64,000 nt of DNA from Flavobacterium agrisoli (GTDB lineage Bacteria; Bacteroidota; Bacteroidia; Flavobacteriales; Flavobacteriaceae), in NCBI RefSeq assembly GCF_016522065.1, contig NZ_JAEHFV010000002.1, positions 186,001-250,000 of the forward strand, given 5' to 3'. Shown in pieces: positions 18,178-27,535 of the stretch; the stretch's first letter is position 1; each line of letters opens with the position of its first letter. Below the pieces are notes generated by a model. The model saw only the letters and a program-made list of their open reading frames with translations. It did no database searches and was not told the DNA's origin. A program made the position numbers and the translations under genes.

Positions 18178-19197
18178 ATGATAGACAAAATTAAAGAATA
18201 TATTGGCGAAGCAGAGGCTTTTTCTACCGAAAACAAAGAAGAATTAGAAGCATTTCGCATTAAATTTTTAGGAAAAAAAGGCGTTTTGAATGACTTTTTT
18301 GCCGAGTTCAAAAACGTTCCTAACGAGCAAAAAAAAGAATTTGGCCAAGTTATTAATGCTCTTAAAACTGCTGCCGAAGACAAAGTAAAAAGCATTGTAG
18401 AAGCCTTAGAAAACAAAGAAGAAACAAAAGGTGTTTTTGGCGATTTAACCCGAGCTGCCGAACCGGTTTTAATTGGTTCACGCCATCCTATTTCGATTGT
18501 AAAAAATCAAATTATCGATATTTTTGCTAACATTGGTTTTAATGTTTCCGAAGGTCCCGAAATTGAAGACGACTGGCATAATTTTACCGCATTAAACTTG
18601 CCCGAATACCATCCGGCACGTGATATGCAAGATACTTTTTTCATACAAACCAATCCCGATGTTTTATTGCGTACGCATACCTCATCGGTACAAGTACGTT
18701 ATATGGAAAATCACAAACCGCCTATCCGTACAATTTCTCCAGGACGTGTTTTTCGTAACGAAGCTATTTCTTCACGCTCGCACTGCATTTTTCATCAGGT
18801 AGAAGGATTGTATATTGATAAAGACGTTTCGTTTGCCGACTTAAAACAAACTTTGCTTTATTTTACTAAAGAAATGTTTGGAAAATCAAAAATTCGTTTG
18901 CGCCCGTCTTATTTTCCCTTCACCGAACCAAGTGCCGAAATTGATATTTATTGGGGATTAAAAACCGAAACCGATTACCGCATTACAAAAGGAACCGGTT
19001 GGTTGGAAATTGGTGGTTGCGGAATGGTTGACCCAAATGTTTTAAAAAATTGCGACATAAACCCCGACGAATACAACGGTTTTGCCTTTGGAATGGGTGT
19101 AGAACGCATTGCAATGTTGTTGTACCAAATTGGCGATATTAGAATGTTTTACGAAAATGACGTTCGTTTCTTAGAGCAATTTAAATCTAGTATTTAA
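18178..19197 (+). CDS. pheS: Phenylalanine--tRNA ligase alpha subunit
   Basis: This is the catalytic alpha subunit of the heterotetrameric PheRS, which charges tRNA-Phe. The N-terminal coiled-coil arm (about 1-85) precedes the class II synthetase core. Motif 2 appears as [22 protein letters not shown] and motif 3 as [14 protein letters not shown] near the C-terminus. The Phe-binding [13 protein letters not shown] segment is intact, as is [11 protein letters not shown] frame also opens six bases earlier (ATG ACA ATG). The second ATG, giving MIDKIKEYI, matches the family start better. A TAAATTTG box at 18148-18155 is a likely -7 element. pheT is not adjacent, which is common in Bacteroidota. 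An 18-bp stem terminator follows. Confidence 0.97.
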   Translation: MIDKIKEYIGEAEAFSTENKEELEAFRIKFLGKKGVLNDFFAEFKNVPNEQKKEFGQVINALKTAAEDKVKSIVEALENKEETKGVFGDLTRAAEPVLIGSRHPISIVKNQIIDIFANIGFNVSEGPEIEDDWHNFTALNLPEYHPARDMQDTFFIQTNPDVLLRTHTSSVQVRYMENHKPPIRTISPGRVFRNEAISSRSHCIFHQVEGLYIDKDVSFADLKQTLLYFTKEMFGKSKIRLRPSYFPFTEPSAEIDIYWGLKTETDYRITKGTGWLEIGGCGMVDPNVLKNCDINPDEYNGFAFGMGVERIAMLLYQIGDIRMFYENDVRFLEQFKSSI

Positions 19198-19212
19198 TTT
19201 TTATAAATAGTC

Positions 19213-19253
19213 AAAAAGTCGAAAGTTTCACAGTTTGAAACTTTCGACTTTTT
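19213..19253 (+). terminator. Rho-independent terminator of pheS
   Basis: A perfect 18-bp stem (19213-19230 with 19236-19253) and a 5-nt loop start 15 nt after the pheS stop. T-runs lie downstream on the plus strand. It is one of the strongest hairpins in the window. Confidence 0.92.
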
Positions 19254-19275
19254 ATTTTTTAAATGTAGAAATAGT

Positions 19276-19683
19276 ATGAAAAAAGATATTATCATTCCGG
19301 TTGTAGAAAATGTTTTTATAGCCGCAGTACAAGAATGGAGCGACGATTTCATGGAAAAAGTTTGGTTTGCACATTTGGTAAACGACAGTGATTTTGTATT
19401 AGAAAATGTTATTATCGTTTCTAAAGCACACGGGATTTTAAATGGTGAAATGAAAAAAACATCCGTTTTACGACATTCAGTTCCTGAATTACCCTCCGTT
19501 TCTGTTGCTAAAATCGAAATGATTGAAAAAAGTCTTTTGCCTTTACAAAATGAATTCCTGGTTTCCTTTTTTATTGGTAACACTTTATACGACAAAAAAT
19601 TTATTTTTGAAGCCAATTCCATAGCCGAAAGCAATACCGAAGAAGTACCTATTTTATGGAAAGAGGGGGTTATCGTAAGGTAA
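19276..19683 (+). CDS. Conserved hypothetical protein (135 aa)
   Basis: This soluble 135-residue protein has no signal peptide. It starts MKKDIIIPVVENVFIAAVQE and contains EWSDDFMEKVWFAHLVND, then alternating beta-type segments with ENVIIVSKAHGIL, and ends PILWKEGVIVR. It resembles small Flavobacteriia-specific proteins located after pheS; I cannot assign a function. It follows the pheS terminator by 22 nt, so it probably has its own promoter overlapping that region or depends on read-through. Confidence 0.7.
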   Translation: MKKDIIIPVVENVFIAAVQEWSDDFMEKVWFAHLVNDSDFVLENVIIVSKAHGILNGEMKKTSVLRHSVPELPSVSVAKIEMIEKSLLPLQNEFLVSFFIGNTLYDKKFIFEANSIAESNTEEVPILWKEGVIVR

Positions 19684-19746
19684 TCAAATACATTGTAAAA
19701 GCCAAAAGAGTTTGTATTCATAGTAAATGCAAACTCTTTTTTATTT

Positions 19747-19778
19747 TTAAAAAACCGTATATATTTTTTTTACATTTG
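19747..19778 (+). promoter_or_regulatory. Promoter of the beta-barrel protein gene
   Basis: TACATTTG (19771-19778) is a good -7 element. TTA at 19747-19749 lies 21 nt upstream as a weak -33 element. The predicted leader is about 55 nt. Confidence 0.5.
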
Positions 19779-19839
19779 GCGAGTTTTTAATTTTATTATA
19801 TCCTTTCGAATAACCACTAACCAAAACCTTAACCATTTT

Positions 19840-21060
19840 ATGAAAAAACTTTTACCCCTTTTAGCTATTTTTTTTAGCTTACATACCTACGCTCAAATTT
19901 CTTTTGAAAAAGGCTATTATATTGACAATTCAGGAAAAAAAACCGAGTGTTTGATAAAAAATACAGAAGGAATTAATAGCCCTATTGATTTTAAATATAA
20001 AATTTCAGAAAAAGAAGAAGTAAACATCCTCACTATTAAATCGGTTGCAGAATTTGGAATTTATAACAGTGCCAAATTTGTAAGAAGCACAATTCAAATT
20101 GAAAATTCAAGCACTAACATTAATACTTTATCCAGAGAAGCGGATCCCGTTTTTATTCAGAAAACTGTTTTTTTGACCGTTTTGGTAGAAGGTAAAGCCA
20201 ATTTATATGAATATGGAAACACTAAAAAATACTATTTTAAAACCGATCAAAATGCAATAGAACCCTTAATTTATAAAAGGTATAAAAACACTTTTAATCA
20301 AGTTGCTGAAAACAATCAATACAAAAAACAACTTTGGGAGAATTTAAAATGTACTGATTTTAAACAAGATGACTTGGTTAAATTACCGTACAAAAAAAGC
20401 AACTTAATTGATTTTTTTATTTCGTATAATACCTGCCAAAATGCTACAACTATAAATTATGAAAAGCAAAACAAAAAAGACCAATTTAATTTAAGCGTAA
20501 AAGTTAATTTAAACAACGCTTCGTTAACAGCTTTTAATGATGTGACTGAAATATTAGATACTGATTTTGGTAAAAAAACAACTATTGGATTTGGAGTTGA
20601 AGCCGAATTTTTCCTCAATATAAATAAAAACAAATGGTCTCTATTTTTAGAACCCACTTATCAAAATTTTAGTCAAGAAATTACCGACCCCAAAACGGGG
20701 ATTTCGGGCTGGGGTGTATTAACCGCTCAAGCAAAATACAATGCCCTTGAATTTCCTTTGGGAGTAAGACATTATTTTTTCCTTTCTCCGAATTCTAAAA
20801 TATTTTTAAACGCTGGATTTGTACTTGCTATGAGTTTGGGAGATTCTTCAGTAAAATACATAACTGCCGATAATAAAACGGTACAAATGGTGGACTTTTC
20901 TGGCGGAAACAACTTCACTTTTGGGCTTGGTTACAAATTATACGACAAAATAAGTATTGAAGCGCGATGGTATAACAAAAGAGATATTTCGAGTAAATAC
21001 ACTATGTGGAATTCCAATTTTAAATCGGCTTCCTTAAAATTAGGATACACTATTTTTTAG
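19840..21060 (+). CDS. Outer-membrane beta-barrel protein, function unknown
   Basis: This 406-residue protein has a clear signal peptide (MKKLLPLLAIFFSLHTYAQ). The N-terminal half (about 20-190) includes GYYIDNSGKKTECLIKN, which resembles a small domain found ahead of barrels in many Flavobacteriaceae proteins. The C-terminal half (about 200-406) has alternating barrel strands: TTIGFGVEAEFFLNINKNK, FPLGVRHYFFLSPNSKIFL, FTFGLGYKLYDKISIEARWY. It ends with an aromatic outer-membrane insertion signal (LKLGYTIF). Proteins of this kind are PorT-like or OmpW-like small barrels, but no specific role can be read. It is monocistronic, with its own promoter and a strong terminator convergent with gpsA. 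Confidence 0.78.
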   Translation: MKKLLPLLAIFFSLHTYAQISFEKGYYIDNSGKKTECLIKNTEGINSPIDFKYKISEKEEVNILTIKSVAEFGIYNSAKFVRSTIQIENSSTNINTLSREADPVFIQKTVFLTVLVEGKANLYEYGNTKKYYFKTDQNAIEPLIYKRYKNTFNQVAENNQYKKQLWENLKCTDFKQDDLVKLPYKKSNLIDFFISYNTCQNATTINYEKQNKKDQFNLSVKVNLNNASLTAFNDVTEILDTDFGKKTTIGFGVEAEFFLNINKNKWSLFLEPTYQNFSQEITDPKTGISGWGVLTAQAKYNALEFPLGVRHYFFLSPNSKIFLNAGFVLAMSLGDSSVKYITADNKTVQMVDFSGGNNFTFGLGYKLYDKISIEARWYNKRDISSKYTMWNSNFKSASLKLGYTIF

Positions 21061-21082
21061 AAAAAATACGAGTTAAAAAGAT

Positions 21083-21109
21083 AAGGCAACGTTTTTGAAA
21101 CGTTGCCTT
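21083..21109 (+). terminator. Terminator between the convergent barrel gene and gpsA
   Basis: A perfect 12-bp stem (AAGGCAACGTTT at 21083-21094, AAACGTTGCCTT at 21098-21109) with loop TTG is followed by CTTTATTT. It lies between convergent genes and probably works in both directions. Confidence 0.88.
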
Positions 21110-21137
21110 CTTTATTTAGAACAAAATATAGCATTGT

Positions 21138-22133
21138 CTAATCTAAAAACTCACAGAGTTTTTTAAATGTTTTTTTCGGTTCTTTTCCTTCGTATAAAAC
21201 GGCATAAACCGCATCAATAATAGGCGTTTCGGCACCATAGCCTTGATTAAGTTTGTAAGCGCTTTTGGTTGCATAATATCCTTCGGCGACCATATTCATT
21301 TCCATCATGGCCGATTTTACAGTGTAACCTTTTCCAATCATATTTCCGAAAGTTCGGTTTCTGGAAAAAATAGAATATCCGGTAACCAATAAATCCCCTA
21401 AATAAGCCGAGTCGTTAATATTTCGTTTCATTTTATGGACTTTTTTGATGAATTGTTTCATTTCGCGAATGGCATTACTCATCAAAACAGACTGAAAATT
21501 ATCACCATAACCCAAACCATGCGCTATTCCGGCAGCTACAGCATAAATATTTTTTAGCATCGCAGCGTATTCAGTACCAATAATATCGTCGGTGATTTTG
21601 GTTTTTATGTAATTTCCCGAAAGTCTATCGGCTACATTTTGCGCTTTTTCTTCGTCACCACACGCAATCGTTAAATACGACAAACGCTCCAATGCCACCT
21701 CCTCGGCATGACAAGGCCCCGTAATTACGCCAATATTGTAGTACGGAATATCGTATTGCACATGAAAATGCTCACCCACAATTAAACTTGTCTCGGGAAC
21801 AATTCCTTTAATGGCCGAAAAAATGATTTTATTTTCTAAAGAAACCTCTAATTTTTCGAGTTCTACACTTAAAAAAGCCGATGGAATGGCAAAAATCAAA
21901 TAATCAGCATTGGTAATAGCCTCGTTTATATTGTTGGTTAATTTTAATTTAGAAGTATCAAATTCAACCGAACTTAAGTAATTTGGATTGTGTTTGTGGT
22001 TGATTATGTGCTCTATGGCGGCATCATTTCGCATGTACCAATGAATTTCATCCATATTTACACACAGCATTTTAGCAATCGCTGTAGCCCAGCTTCCACC
22101 CCCAATAACAGCAAATTTTAAATTTTCGCTCAT
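21138..22133 (-). CDS. gpsA: Glycerol-3-phosphate dehydrogenase [NAD(P)+]
   Basis: This 331-residue enzyme reduces dihydroxyacetone phosphate to sn-glycerol 3-phosphate for phospholipid synthesis. The N-terminal Rossmann motif is FAVIGGGSWATAIAKML. Further signatures are NADYLIFAIPSAFL, the ITGPCHAEEVALERL substrate region, and the catalytic Lys segment EYAAMLKNIYAVAAGIAHGL with GDNFQSVLM. It is cytoplasmic. It has its own promoter (22153-22184) and shares a bidirectional terminator with the upstream barrel gene. The length fits the family and no defects are seen. Confidence 0.97.
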   Translation of the reverse strand: MSENLKFAVIGGGSWATAIAKMLCVNMDEIHWYMRNDAAIEHIINHKHNPNYLSSVEFDTSKLKLTNNINEAITNADYLIFAIPSAFLSVELEKLEVSLENKIIFSAIKGIVPETSLIVGEHFHVQYDIPYYNIGVITGPCHAEEVALERLSYLTIACGDEEKAQNVADRLSGNYIKTKITDDIIGTEYAAMLKNIYAVAAGIAHGLGYGDNFQSVLMSNAIREMKQFIKKVHKMKRNINDSAYLGDLLVTGYSIFSRNRTFGNMIGKGYTVKSAMMEMNMVAEGYYATKSAYKLNQGYGAETPIIDAVYAVLYEGKEPKKTFKKLCEFLD

Positions 22134-22152
22134 TTATTTTAAAAATTTAAGG

Positions 22153-22184
22153 CAAAAGTACTTAATTAAGTGCTAATCATGCAA
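22153..22184 (-). promoter_or_regulatory. Promoter of gpsA
   Basis: Minus-strand TTG (22184-22182), 21 nt and TACTTTTG (22160-22153) match the Bacteroidota consensus. The predicted leader to the ATG at 22133 is about 13 nt. Confidence 0.65.
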
Positions 22185-22371
22185 AAAAAGAGTGTGAAGA
22201 AATGTATAAAACAAGACGCTTAGCAAAGAATTAAGAAAAAAAATATAAAAATTTTAATTTTTTTAGGATTTTGCACAATAAATAAGAAACAGATGCGTTG
22301 TAACTCATTATGAATAAATCCTTTAATGGAAAAATGCAAATTGAGTTAGTTAGTTTTGTTTTAGTAATGTG

Positions 22372-22407
22372 AAAAGGCGTCCTTAATTTTAATTGAGAAC
22401 GCCTTTT
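22372..22407. terminator. Terminator after the alcohol dehydrogenase gene
   Basis: AAAAGGCGT (22372-22380) pairs with ACGCCTTTT (22399-22407), and inner pairing extends the stem. It lies 23 nt past the dehydrogenase stop codon. T-rich sequence is stronger on the plus side. Confidence 0.7.
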
Positions 22408-22429
22408 CTTTTTTTTATTTATTTCGATA

Positions 22430-23587
22430 CTAATAACTCATCTCTACAATATCTTTAACTTTCTCCAAAGTAACCAATTGATTTTCTCCCAAGCCTTTCC
22501 AGCCTCTGTCATCAAAGCGATTAACTATAAAAGATGCTGTGTTTTCATACCCTTCAGTATAATCCGAAAGCTTGGTTTGCATTCCCATTTTATGAAAAAA
22601 GGCCACTGTTGCTTCAATGGCTTTTTCAGCAATTTCATCTTCGGTTCCTTCTAAATTAAAGATTCTTTTTCCGTATTGTGCTAATTTGCCTTTTTTGGTT
22701 TCAAACATCACACGGTACAAATTAGGGCCAATAATTGCTAAAGTTCTAGCATGATCTATGCCGTACAAAGCCGTTAACTCGTGACCGATCATGTGTGTAG
22801 CCCAATCACTAGGAACACCTTTTTGAATTAGTCCGTTAAGCGCCATCGTACAGCACCACATAAAATTAGATGCCAACGTATAATCGGCAGGATTTTCGAC
22901 TACTTCAGGTCCAACTTCAACTAGAGTTTGCAAAATACCTTCAGCAAAACGGTCTTGCAAAAGTGCGTTGTGCGGATACGTTAAATATTGCTCCAAAACA
23001 TGGGTATACGCATCGACTACTCCATTTTGAATTTGTCTTTTGGGTAAAGACACAATCACCGTAGGATCGCAAATAGAAAATTTAGGAAACATTGCCGATC
23101 CACCAAAAGCTAATTTTTCTTCTGTCGCTTTGATAGTGACCACCGAACCCGAATTCATTTCACTTCCGGTTGCTGGTAAAGTTAAAACAGTTCCGAATGG
23201 TAAGGCATTTTCTTTAATCAAAAGCCTTTTTTGCAAAATATCCATCGGATTGCCTTCAAAATGAACAGCGGCCGATATGAATTTCACCCCATCTATCACC
23301 GATCCGCCACCCACGGCTAAAATAAAATCAATCTTCTCAGCTCGAATAATTTCAACGGCTTTCATCAACGTTTCGTAATGCGGATTTGGCTCAATCCCAC
23401 CAAATTCGACTATTTCAAATCCCTTCAAGTTAGTCATTACTTGATCGTAAATGCCGTTTTTAAAGATGCTTCCGCCTCCATACGCCAAAAGAATCTTGGA
23501 TCCTGCTGGCACTAAAGACGATAATTTTTCCATTTGTCCTTTTCCGAAAATTAAATTCGTCGGATTGTATAATTCAAAATTTAACAT
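22430..23587 (-). CDS. Iron-containing (YqhD-like) alcohol dehydrogenase
   Basis: This 385-residue group III metal-dependent alcohol dehydrogenase reduces aldehydes with NAD(P)H. The GGGS nucleotide-binding motifs occur at LLAYGGGSIFKNG and ILAVGGGSVIDGVKF, followed by TLPATGSEMNSGSVVTI. Metal ligands are in GVVDAYTHVLEQY and MIGHELTALYGIDHARTLA. YqhD-type enzymes detoxify short aldehydes from lipid peroxidation or methylglyoxal. It forms an operon with a DJ-1/PfpI gene 6 nt upstream, and that pairing supports aldehyde stress as the role. A LysR regulator is divergent from the pair. Confidence 0.93.
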   Translation of the reverse strand: MLNFELYNPTNLIFGKGQMEKLSSLVPAGSKILLAYGGGSIFKNGIYDQVMTNLKGFEIVEFGGIEPNPHYETLMKAVEIIRAEKIDFILAVGGGSVIDGVKFISAAVHFEGNPMDILQKRLLIKENALPFGTVLTLPATGSEMNSGSVVTIKATEEKLAFGGSAMFPKFSICDPTVIVSLPKRQIQNGVVDAYTHVLEQYLTYPHNALLQDRFAEGILQTLVEVGPEVVENPADYTLASNFMWCCTMALNGLIQKGVPSDWATHMIGHELTALYGIDHARTLAIIGPNLYRVMFETKKGKLAQYGKRIFNLEGTEDEIAEKAIEATVAFFHKMGMQTKLSDYTEGYENTASFIVNRFDDRGWKGLGENQLVTLEKVKDIVEMSY

Positions 23588-23593
23588 GTTTAT

Positions 23594-24274
23594 TTAGTTT
23601 TTAAGTTGAGCCATTAGTTTTTCGGCAACTAATTTAGATGAAGCAGGATTTTGACCCGTGATTAACAAGCCGTCTTCTACAGCATAAACTCCCCAATCGG
23701 TTCCTTTAGAATAAATTCCGCCTTTTTCTTGTAATACATCTTCTAGTAAAAACGGTACCACATTAAAAAGACCAACAGCTTCTTCTTCTGAATTAGAAAA
23801 TCCAGTTACTTTTTTTCCTGAAACTAAATAATCACCATTAACTTTCACGTTTTTAAGCGCTGCTGGTGCATGACAAACAAAACTTACTGGTTTATTATGG
23901 TTATAAAAAGATTCTATTAAAGCAATCGAATTTTGATCATTTGCCAAATCCCACAAAGGGCCATGTCCACCTGGATAAAAAACTGCATCAAAATCTGCTT
24001 GATTTATATCGGCTAATTTTACCGTGTTTTTTAGTTTTTCTTGAAGAGCTTTGTCCGAATCAAAACGTTTGGTATCTTCGGTTGCCGCATCGGGATCGTC
24101 ACTTTTGGGATCAATAGGTGGCTGACCTCCCAACGGACTTGCTATAGTAACCTCAAAACCATTGTCGGTTAGCGCATAATAGGGCGCCGCAAATTCTTCT
24201 ACCCAAAATCCTGTTTTTTTTCCTGTATCTCCTAATTGGTCGTGACTTGTAAGCACGAATACTACTTTTTTCAT
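23594..24274 (-). CDS. DJ-1/PfpI (Hsp31-like) glyoxalase III or deglycase
   Basis: This 226-residue class I amidotransferase-like protein begins KKVVFVLTSHDQLGDTGKKT. The nucleophile elbow is FVCHAPAAL with Cys134 and the adjacent His135. An upstream acidic residue in FWVEEFAAPY corresponds to the Glu that lowers the Cys pKa. FYPGGHGPLWDL is another family hallmark. Members of this Hsp31 branch convert methylglyoxal to lactate without cofactor. It is co-transcribed with the YqhD-like dehydrogenase, and a LysR gene is divergent, consistent with an inducible reactive-aldehyde response. Whether it acts as glyoxalase, chaperone or deglycase cannot be read here. Confidence 0.9.
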   Translation of the reverse strand: MKKVVFVLTSHDQLGDTGKKTGFWVEEFAAPYYALTDNGFEVTIASPLGGQPPIDPKSDDPDAATEDTKRFDSDKALQEKLKNTVKLADINQADFDAVFYPGGHGPLWDLANDQNSIALIESFYNHNKPVSFVCHAPAALKNVKVNGDYLVSGKKVTGFSNSEEEAVGLFNVVPFLLEDVLQEKGGIYSKGTDWGVYAVEDGLLITGQNPASSKLVAEKLMAQLKN

Positions 24275-24394
24275 CTTTTTATATTTTTAATTGCGTTTGT
24301 TCAAAAACTGCTTTGTCTTGTTCAAACCATTTATAAGAAATTCTTTTTTAGCTCTTTGCAGAACATTTCTTGCTAAATTACGTCATTAATGATA

Positions 24395-24422
24395 TTAGTA
24401 AAAATAAAATAAATTATGTTTG
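24395..24422 (+). promoter_or_regulatory. Promoter of the LysR-type gene
   Basis: TTA (24395-24397), 17 nt and TATGTTTG (24415-24422) form a reasonable promoter. It lies inside a longer frame opening at 24370, so translation should start at the ATG at 24442. Confidence 0.5.
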
Positions 24423-24441
24423 TAATAAATATATTTATATC

Positions 24442-25335
24442 ATGGTGAATTTAGAATGGTATCGGACTTTTAAGTCGGTTTATAAAAACGGGAATTTTTC
24501 GTTAGCCGCAAAAGAACTTTTCATTAGCCAACCCGCCGTTAGTCAGCAAATTGTAATGTTAGAAGCCCATGTGGGTTACAAACTTTTCAATCGAAAATCA
24601 AAAGGAGTTGAGCCAACGGAATATGCCAAATTACTCAACAATTTAATCATCGATGCATTGGATCGCTTAGAAAATGTGGAGCAAGGTTTTAGAGCAAAAG
24701 CTTCCGATGCCAATCGGTTGATTTCGGTTGGAGTTTCGAAACATTTGTTTTCGAGTTTGGGAAGTGCCTTACTTTCGGAATTTGATTTTATAGATTTTAG
24801 TTTTAATGATAACGATGCACTTTTTGAACTGGTAAATTCAAAAAAAATAGATTTTGCCATTGTTAGCAAGCGTTTTGATACTTTTGACACGCTTATCAAA
24901 AAAGTAGGAAGTACCAAATTAGTGATGGTTGCCTCGCCTAATTTGGATATTACGATGACACAAAAACACATTCAACGAATGGATTTGTACACCATCGAAG
25001 CGCATTTAAATCAATTCAAATGGTTTAGTCACGATGCCCGAATTCCGCATGTAAAACTTTTTTGGTTGCATGTTTTTAACAAAAAACGACCTTCTTTACA
25101 GCCCAACTATATTATCCCAAATGAATACGAAATGCTTTGCGCTTTGAGTCAACATAATGGCGTGGCACTCACCTATCATTGCAATGCTAAAAGCTTGATT
25201 GCGTCTAATAAATTGCAATTACTTTGGAACGCACCCAGTATGCCAGCAGAAGATATTTTTTTACTTTCGGGTAAAAATGAGGCTTTGCAATCGGCATTTA
25301 ACCTCATTCTGAAACGATTACAAAATTTGCTGTAA
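24442..25335 (+). CDS. LysR-family transcriptional regulator
   Basis: This protein of about 297 residues has a typical LysR helix-turn-helix at its start (LEWYRTFKSVYKNGNFSLAA, then ELFISQPAVSQQIVMLE). The PBP2-like effector domain (about 90-297) is LSVGVSKH-like and ends with KNEALQSAFNLILKRL. The start is set at 24442 because the extra 24 residues upstream are not LysR-like and overlap the predicted promoter. It is divergent from the DJ-1/alcohol dehydrogenase operon, the usual arrangement for a LysR activator and its target. The inducer is unknown. Confidence 0.9.
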   Translation: MVNLEWYRTFKSVYKNGNFSLAAKELFISQPAVSQQIVMLEAHVGYKLFNRKSKGVEPTEYAKLLNNLIIDALDRLENVEQGFRAKASDANRLISVGVSKHLFSSLGSALLSEFDFIDFSFNDNDALFELVNSKKIDFAIVSKRFDTFDTLIKKVGSTKLVMVASPNLDITMTQKHIQRMDLYTIEAHLNQFKWFSHDARIPHVKLFWLHVFNKKRPSLQPNYIIPNEYEMLCALSQHNGVALTYHCNAKSLIASNKLQLLWNAPSMPAEDIFLLSGKNEALQSAFNLILKRLQNLL

Positions 25336-25337
25336 AC

Positions 25338-25919
25338 CTATTTTTTGTAAAATAAATTATGATCGATGTACTGCCAAACCTTTTCGGGAATAAGAGGTTG
25401 TATGTTTTTCCCGATTTTAATATTATTTCGAATAAAAGTCGCCGAAATTTCTACAATAGGCGCATCAATCAAATGCACATTTGGATGTTCGATTAAATTA
25501 GATTTTTCTAGATCTGAAGTGATGCGCGGATAAACATATAGGGTATAATTTTGTAAAAGAACCTCATAATTTTTCCATTTCGGAAGGCTTTTCAAATTGT
25601 CTTCCCCCATGATCAATGCAAATTCGTGTTGCGGATATTTTTCTTCCAAATAAACCAAGGTATTCACCGTATAATTGGGCTGAGGCAATTTAAATTCGAA
25701 ATCGGAAGGTTTTATTTTAGGGTAATTTTGTGTGGCCAGATATACCATTTCCAAACGATGGTGGTCTTCTAGCAACGTATTTTTCTTTTTTAGCGGATTA
25801 TGAGGCGTAACCATCATCCAAACTTCGTCTAAATCAGAATGTTCGGCCATGTGATTGGCAATAATTAAATGACCAACATGAATGGGATTAAAAGTGCCAA
25901 AATACAGTCCGATTTTCAT
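25338..25919 (-). CDS. nadD: Nicotinate-nucleotide adenylyltransferase
   Basis: This 193-residue enzyme adenylates nicotinate mononucleotide in NAD biosynthesis. The nucleotidyltransferase motif GLYFGTFNPIHVGHLIIANH (GTFNPxHxGH) is at the N-terminus. MVTPHNPLKK, ALIMGEDNLKSLPKWKNYE and the C-terminal ISATFIRNNI motif are all present. It lies in a minus-strand run with gmk and the YicC gene (gap 83 nt to gmk), a gene order common in Flavobacteriia. It converges tightly with the LysR gene (2 nt between stops). Confidence 0.96.
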   Translation of the reverse strand: MKIGLYFGTFNPIHVGHLIIANHMAEHSDLDEVWMMVTPHNPLKKKNTLLEDHHRLEMVYLATQNYPKIKPSDFEFKLPQPNYTVNTLVYLEEKYPQHEFALIMGEDNLKSLPKWKNYEVLLQNYTLYVYPRITSDLEKSNLIEHPNVHLIDAPIVEISATFIRNNIKIGKNIQPLIPEKVWQYIDHNLFYKK

Positions 25920-26002
25920 TAATTTTATTTAAATAGATAAAAATGAAGTAATTTAAAGATTAAAACTTTCTGGTTTTTACAATAGTCAATTCGTTCAGTT
26001 CC

Positions 26003-26575
26003 CTACTTTTTAACGAAATCGGCCACTAATTGATGCGCTTCTTCTAAAGCAATTTCCAGATCATAGTTTTTGATAATAACATCAAATTGCGGGGCGGTTG
26101 CTAGCTCAACATGTGCTTTTGCAATTCGCATGTTAATTTTCTCCTCACTTTCGGTAGAGCGTTCTTTAAGACGTCTTTTTAGTTCGTCTACACTCGGTGG
26201 TTTTACAAAAACAGCTAAAGTCTCTTCAGGAAATTTATGCTTAATTCGCAATCCTCCCGCCACATCAATATCAAAAATTACGTTTTTTCCTAAAGCCCAA
26301 ATGCGCTCGACTTCACTTTTTAAAGTACCGTAAAAATTATCGCGGTAAACCTCTTCCCATTCAACAAAATCCTCATTTTTTATATGGCTTTTAAATTCTT
26401 CTAACGAAATAAAATAATAATCTTTGCCATTGATTTCTTCTCCTCTAGCTTCGCGAGTGGCGGCAGAAATAGAGAATTCTAAATTCAAATCGGTTTGTTG
26501 TAATAAATGCCGCACTATAGTGGTTTTTCCAGAACCAGATGGCGCCGAAAAAACAATTAATTTACCTTTTTTCAT
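26003..26575 (-). CDS. gmk: Guanylate kinase
   Basis: This 190-residue kinase phosphorylates GMP to GDP. The P-loop APSGSGKTTIVRHLL is near residue 10. The GMP-binding segment SAATREARGEEINGKDYYFI and EWEEVYRDNFYGT follow. The lid/adenine region is IFDIDVAGGLRIKHKFP and FVKPPSVDELKRRLKERSTE. It lies 45 nt downstream of the YicC-family gene and is probably co-transcribed with it and nadD. Confidence 0.97.
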   Translation of the reverse strand: MKKGKLIVFSAPSGSGKTTIVRHLLQQTDLNLEFSISAATREARGEEINGKDYYFISLEEFKSHIKNEDFVEWEEVYRDNFYGTLKSEVERIWALGKNVIFDIDVAGGLRIKHKFPEETLAVFVKPPSVDELKRRLKERSTESEEKINMRIAKAHVELATAPQFDVIIKNYDLEIALEEAHQLVADFVKK

Positions 26576-26620
26576 TATTTTATGCTTTTGGCTTTAAGCG
26601 CTAAACGCAGCCCTTGTATT

Positions 26621-27481
26621 TTATAACACGTTTAAAACTTGTTCTTTAATTTTTTCGAGTTCATCTTTCATCATTACCACCAATTTTTGCATTTGCGCAT
26701 GATTGGATTTTGAACCCATTGTATTGATTTCGCGACCCATTTCTTGGGTAATGAATCCCAGTTTTCGACCGTTTGCTTCGGTTCCGGTAATGGTTTGTAA
26801 AAAATAATCCAAATGGTTATTAAGACGTACTTTTTCTTCAGTAATATCTAGTTTTTCGAGATAGTAAATCAACTCTTGTTCAAATCGATTTTCGTCTACA
26901 TTTACGGCCAATTCGGAAATAGCGGTTTGCAAGCGTTCTTTTATGGATTGAATTCTTTCAGGATCAAGCACTAAGGCTTCTTCCATAAATTTTCGGATAT
27001 TCGAAATACGAAGATTGAATTCTTTTTCGAGTGATGCGCCTTCATCTTTTCTGAAATTTTGGATATTTTGCAAGGCTTCGCCTATTGTCTTTTGAATTTC
27101 TTCCCAGTCATTTTCATCAATTTCTTCGCGCTCGGTTTTTAAGGCATCGGGCATACGAACGGCCATTTTCATCAATTCGGTTTCATCTGCATTTGGCGTT
27201 ACTTCTTTCAGTTGCGCAATGTAATTTTTTACAATCGGGCCGTTTACTTTAGTCGAAGTTTGTTCGGTAGTATTTTCTACATAAATAGCAAAATCAATTT
27301 TTCCGCGTTCGAGTTGCGTGGCAATTTGATTACGCAAGCCCAACTCCATTTCACGGTAAACAGAAGGCATTCGAACGTTTAAATCAAGTCCTTTGCTGTT
27401 TAAGGATTTTACTTCAACTGTAATTTTTTTTGTTGGCAATTGCAAAGTTGCTTTGCCAAAACCCGTCATTGATTGTATCAT
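26621..27481 (-). CDS. YicC-family endoribonuclease-like protein
   Basis: This 286-residue protein opens with MIQSMTGFGKATLQLPTKK, then VEVKSLNSKGLDLNVRMP, the invariant YicC N-terminal motif. The DUF1732 C-terminal domain ends GFITQEMGREINTMGSKSNH and MKDELEKIKEQVLNVL. YicC of E. coli has been described as an RNA endonuclease; the role in Bacteroidota is not established. It is first in the run YicC-gmk-nadD. The protein is intact and soluble. Confidence 0.93.
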   Translation of the reverse strand: MIQSMTGFGKATLQLPTKKITVEVKSLNSKGLDLNVRMPSVYREMELGLRNQIATQLERGKIDFAIYVENTTEQTSTKVNGPIVKNYIAQLKEVTPNADETELMKMAVRMPDALKTEREEIDENDWEEIQKTIGEALQNIQNFRKDEGASLEKEFNLRISNIRKFMEEALVLDPERIQSIKERLQTAISELAVNVDENRFEQELIYYLEKLDITEEKVRLNNHLDYFLQTITGTEANGRKLGFITQEMGREINTMGSKSNHAQMQKLVVMMKDELEKIKEQVLNVL

Positions 27482-27535
27482 AAATTTGGATATAAAGTTG
27501 CAAAGGTACTAAAAACTATTCAGTCGCAGTCTGGT

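Noticed and set aside
19194..19721. 175-residue minus-strand frame opposite the 135-aa gene
   Set aside because: It is the antisense shadow of the plus-strand gene and runs through the pheS terminator hairpin; its sequence has no family features.
24576..24971. 131-residue minus-strand frame inside the LysR gene
   Set aside because: It lies wholly within the well-supported LysR coding sequence and reads as Ser/Lys-rich antisense sequence.
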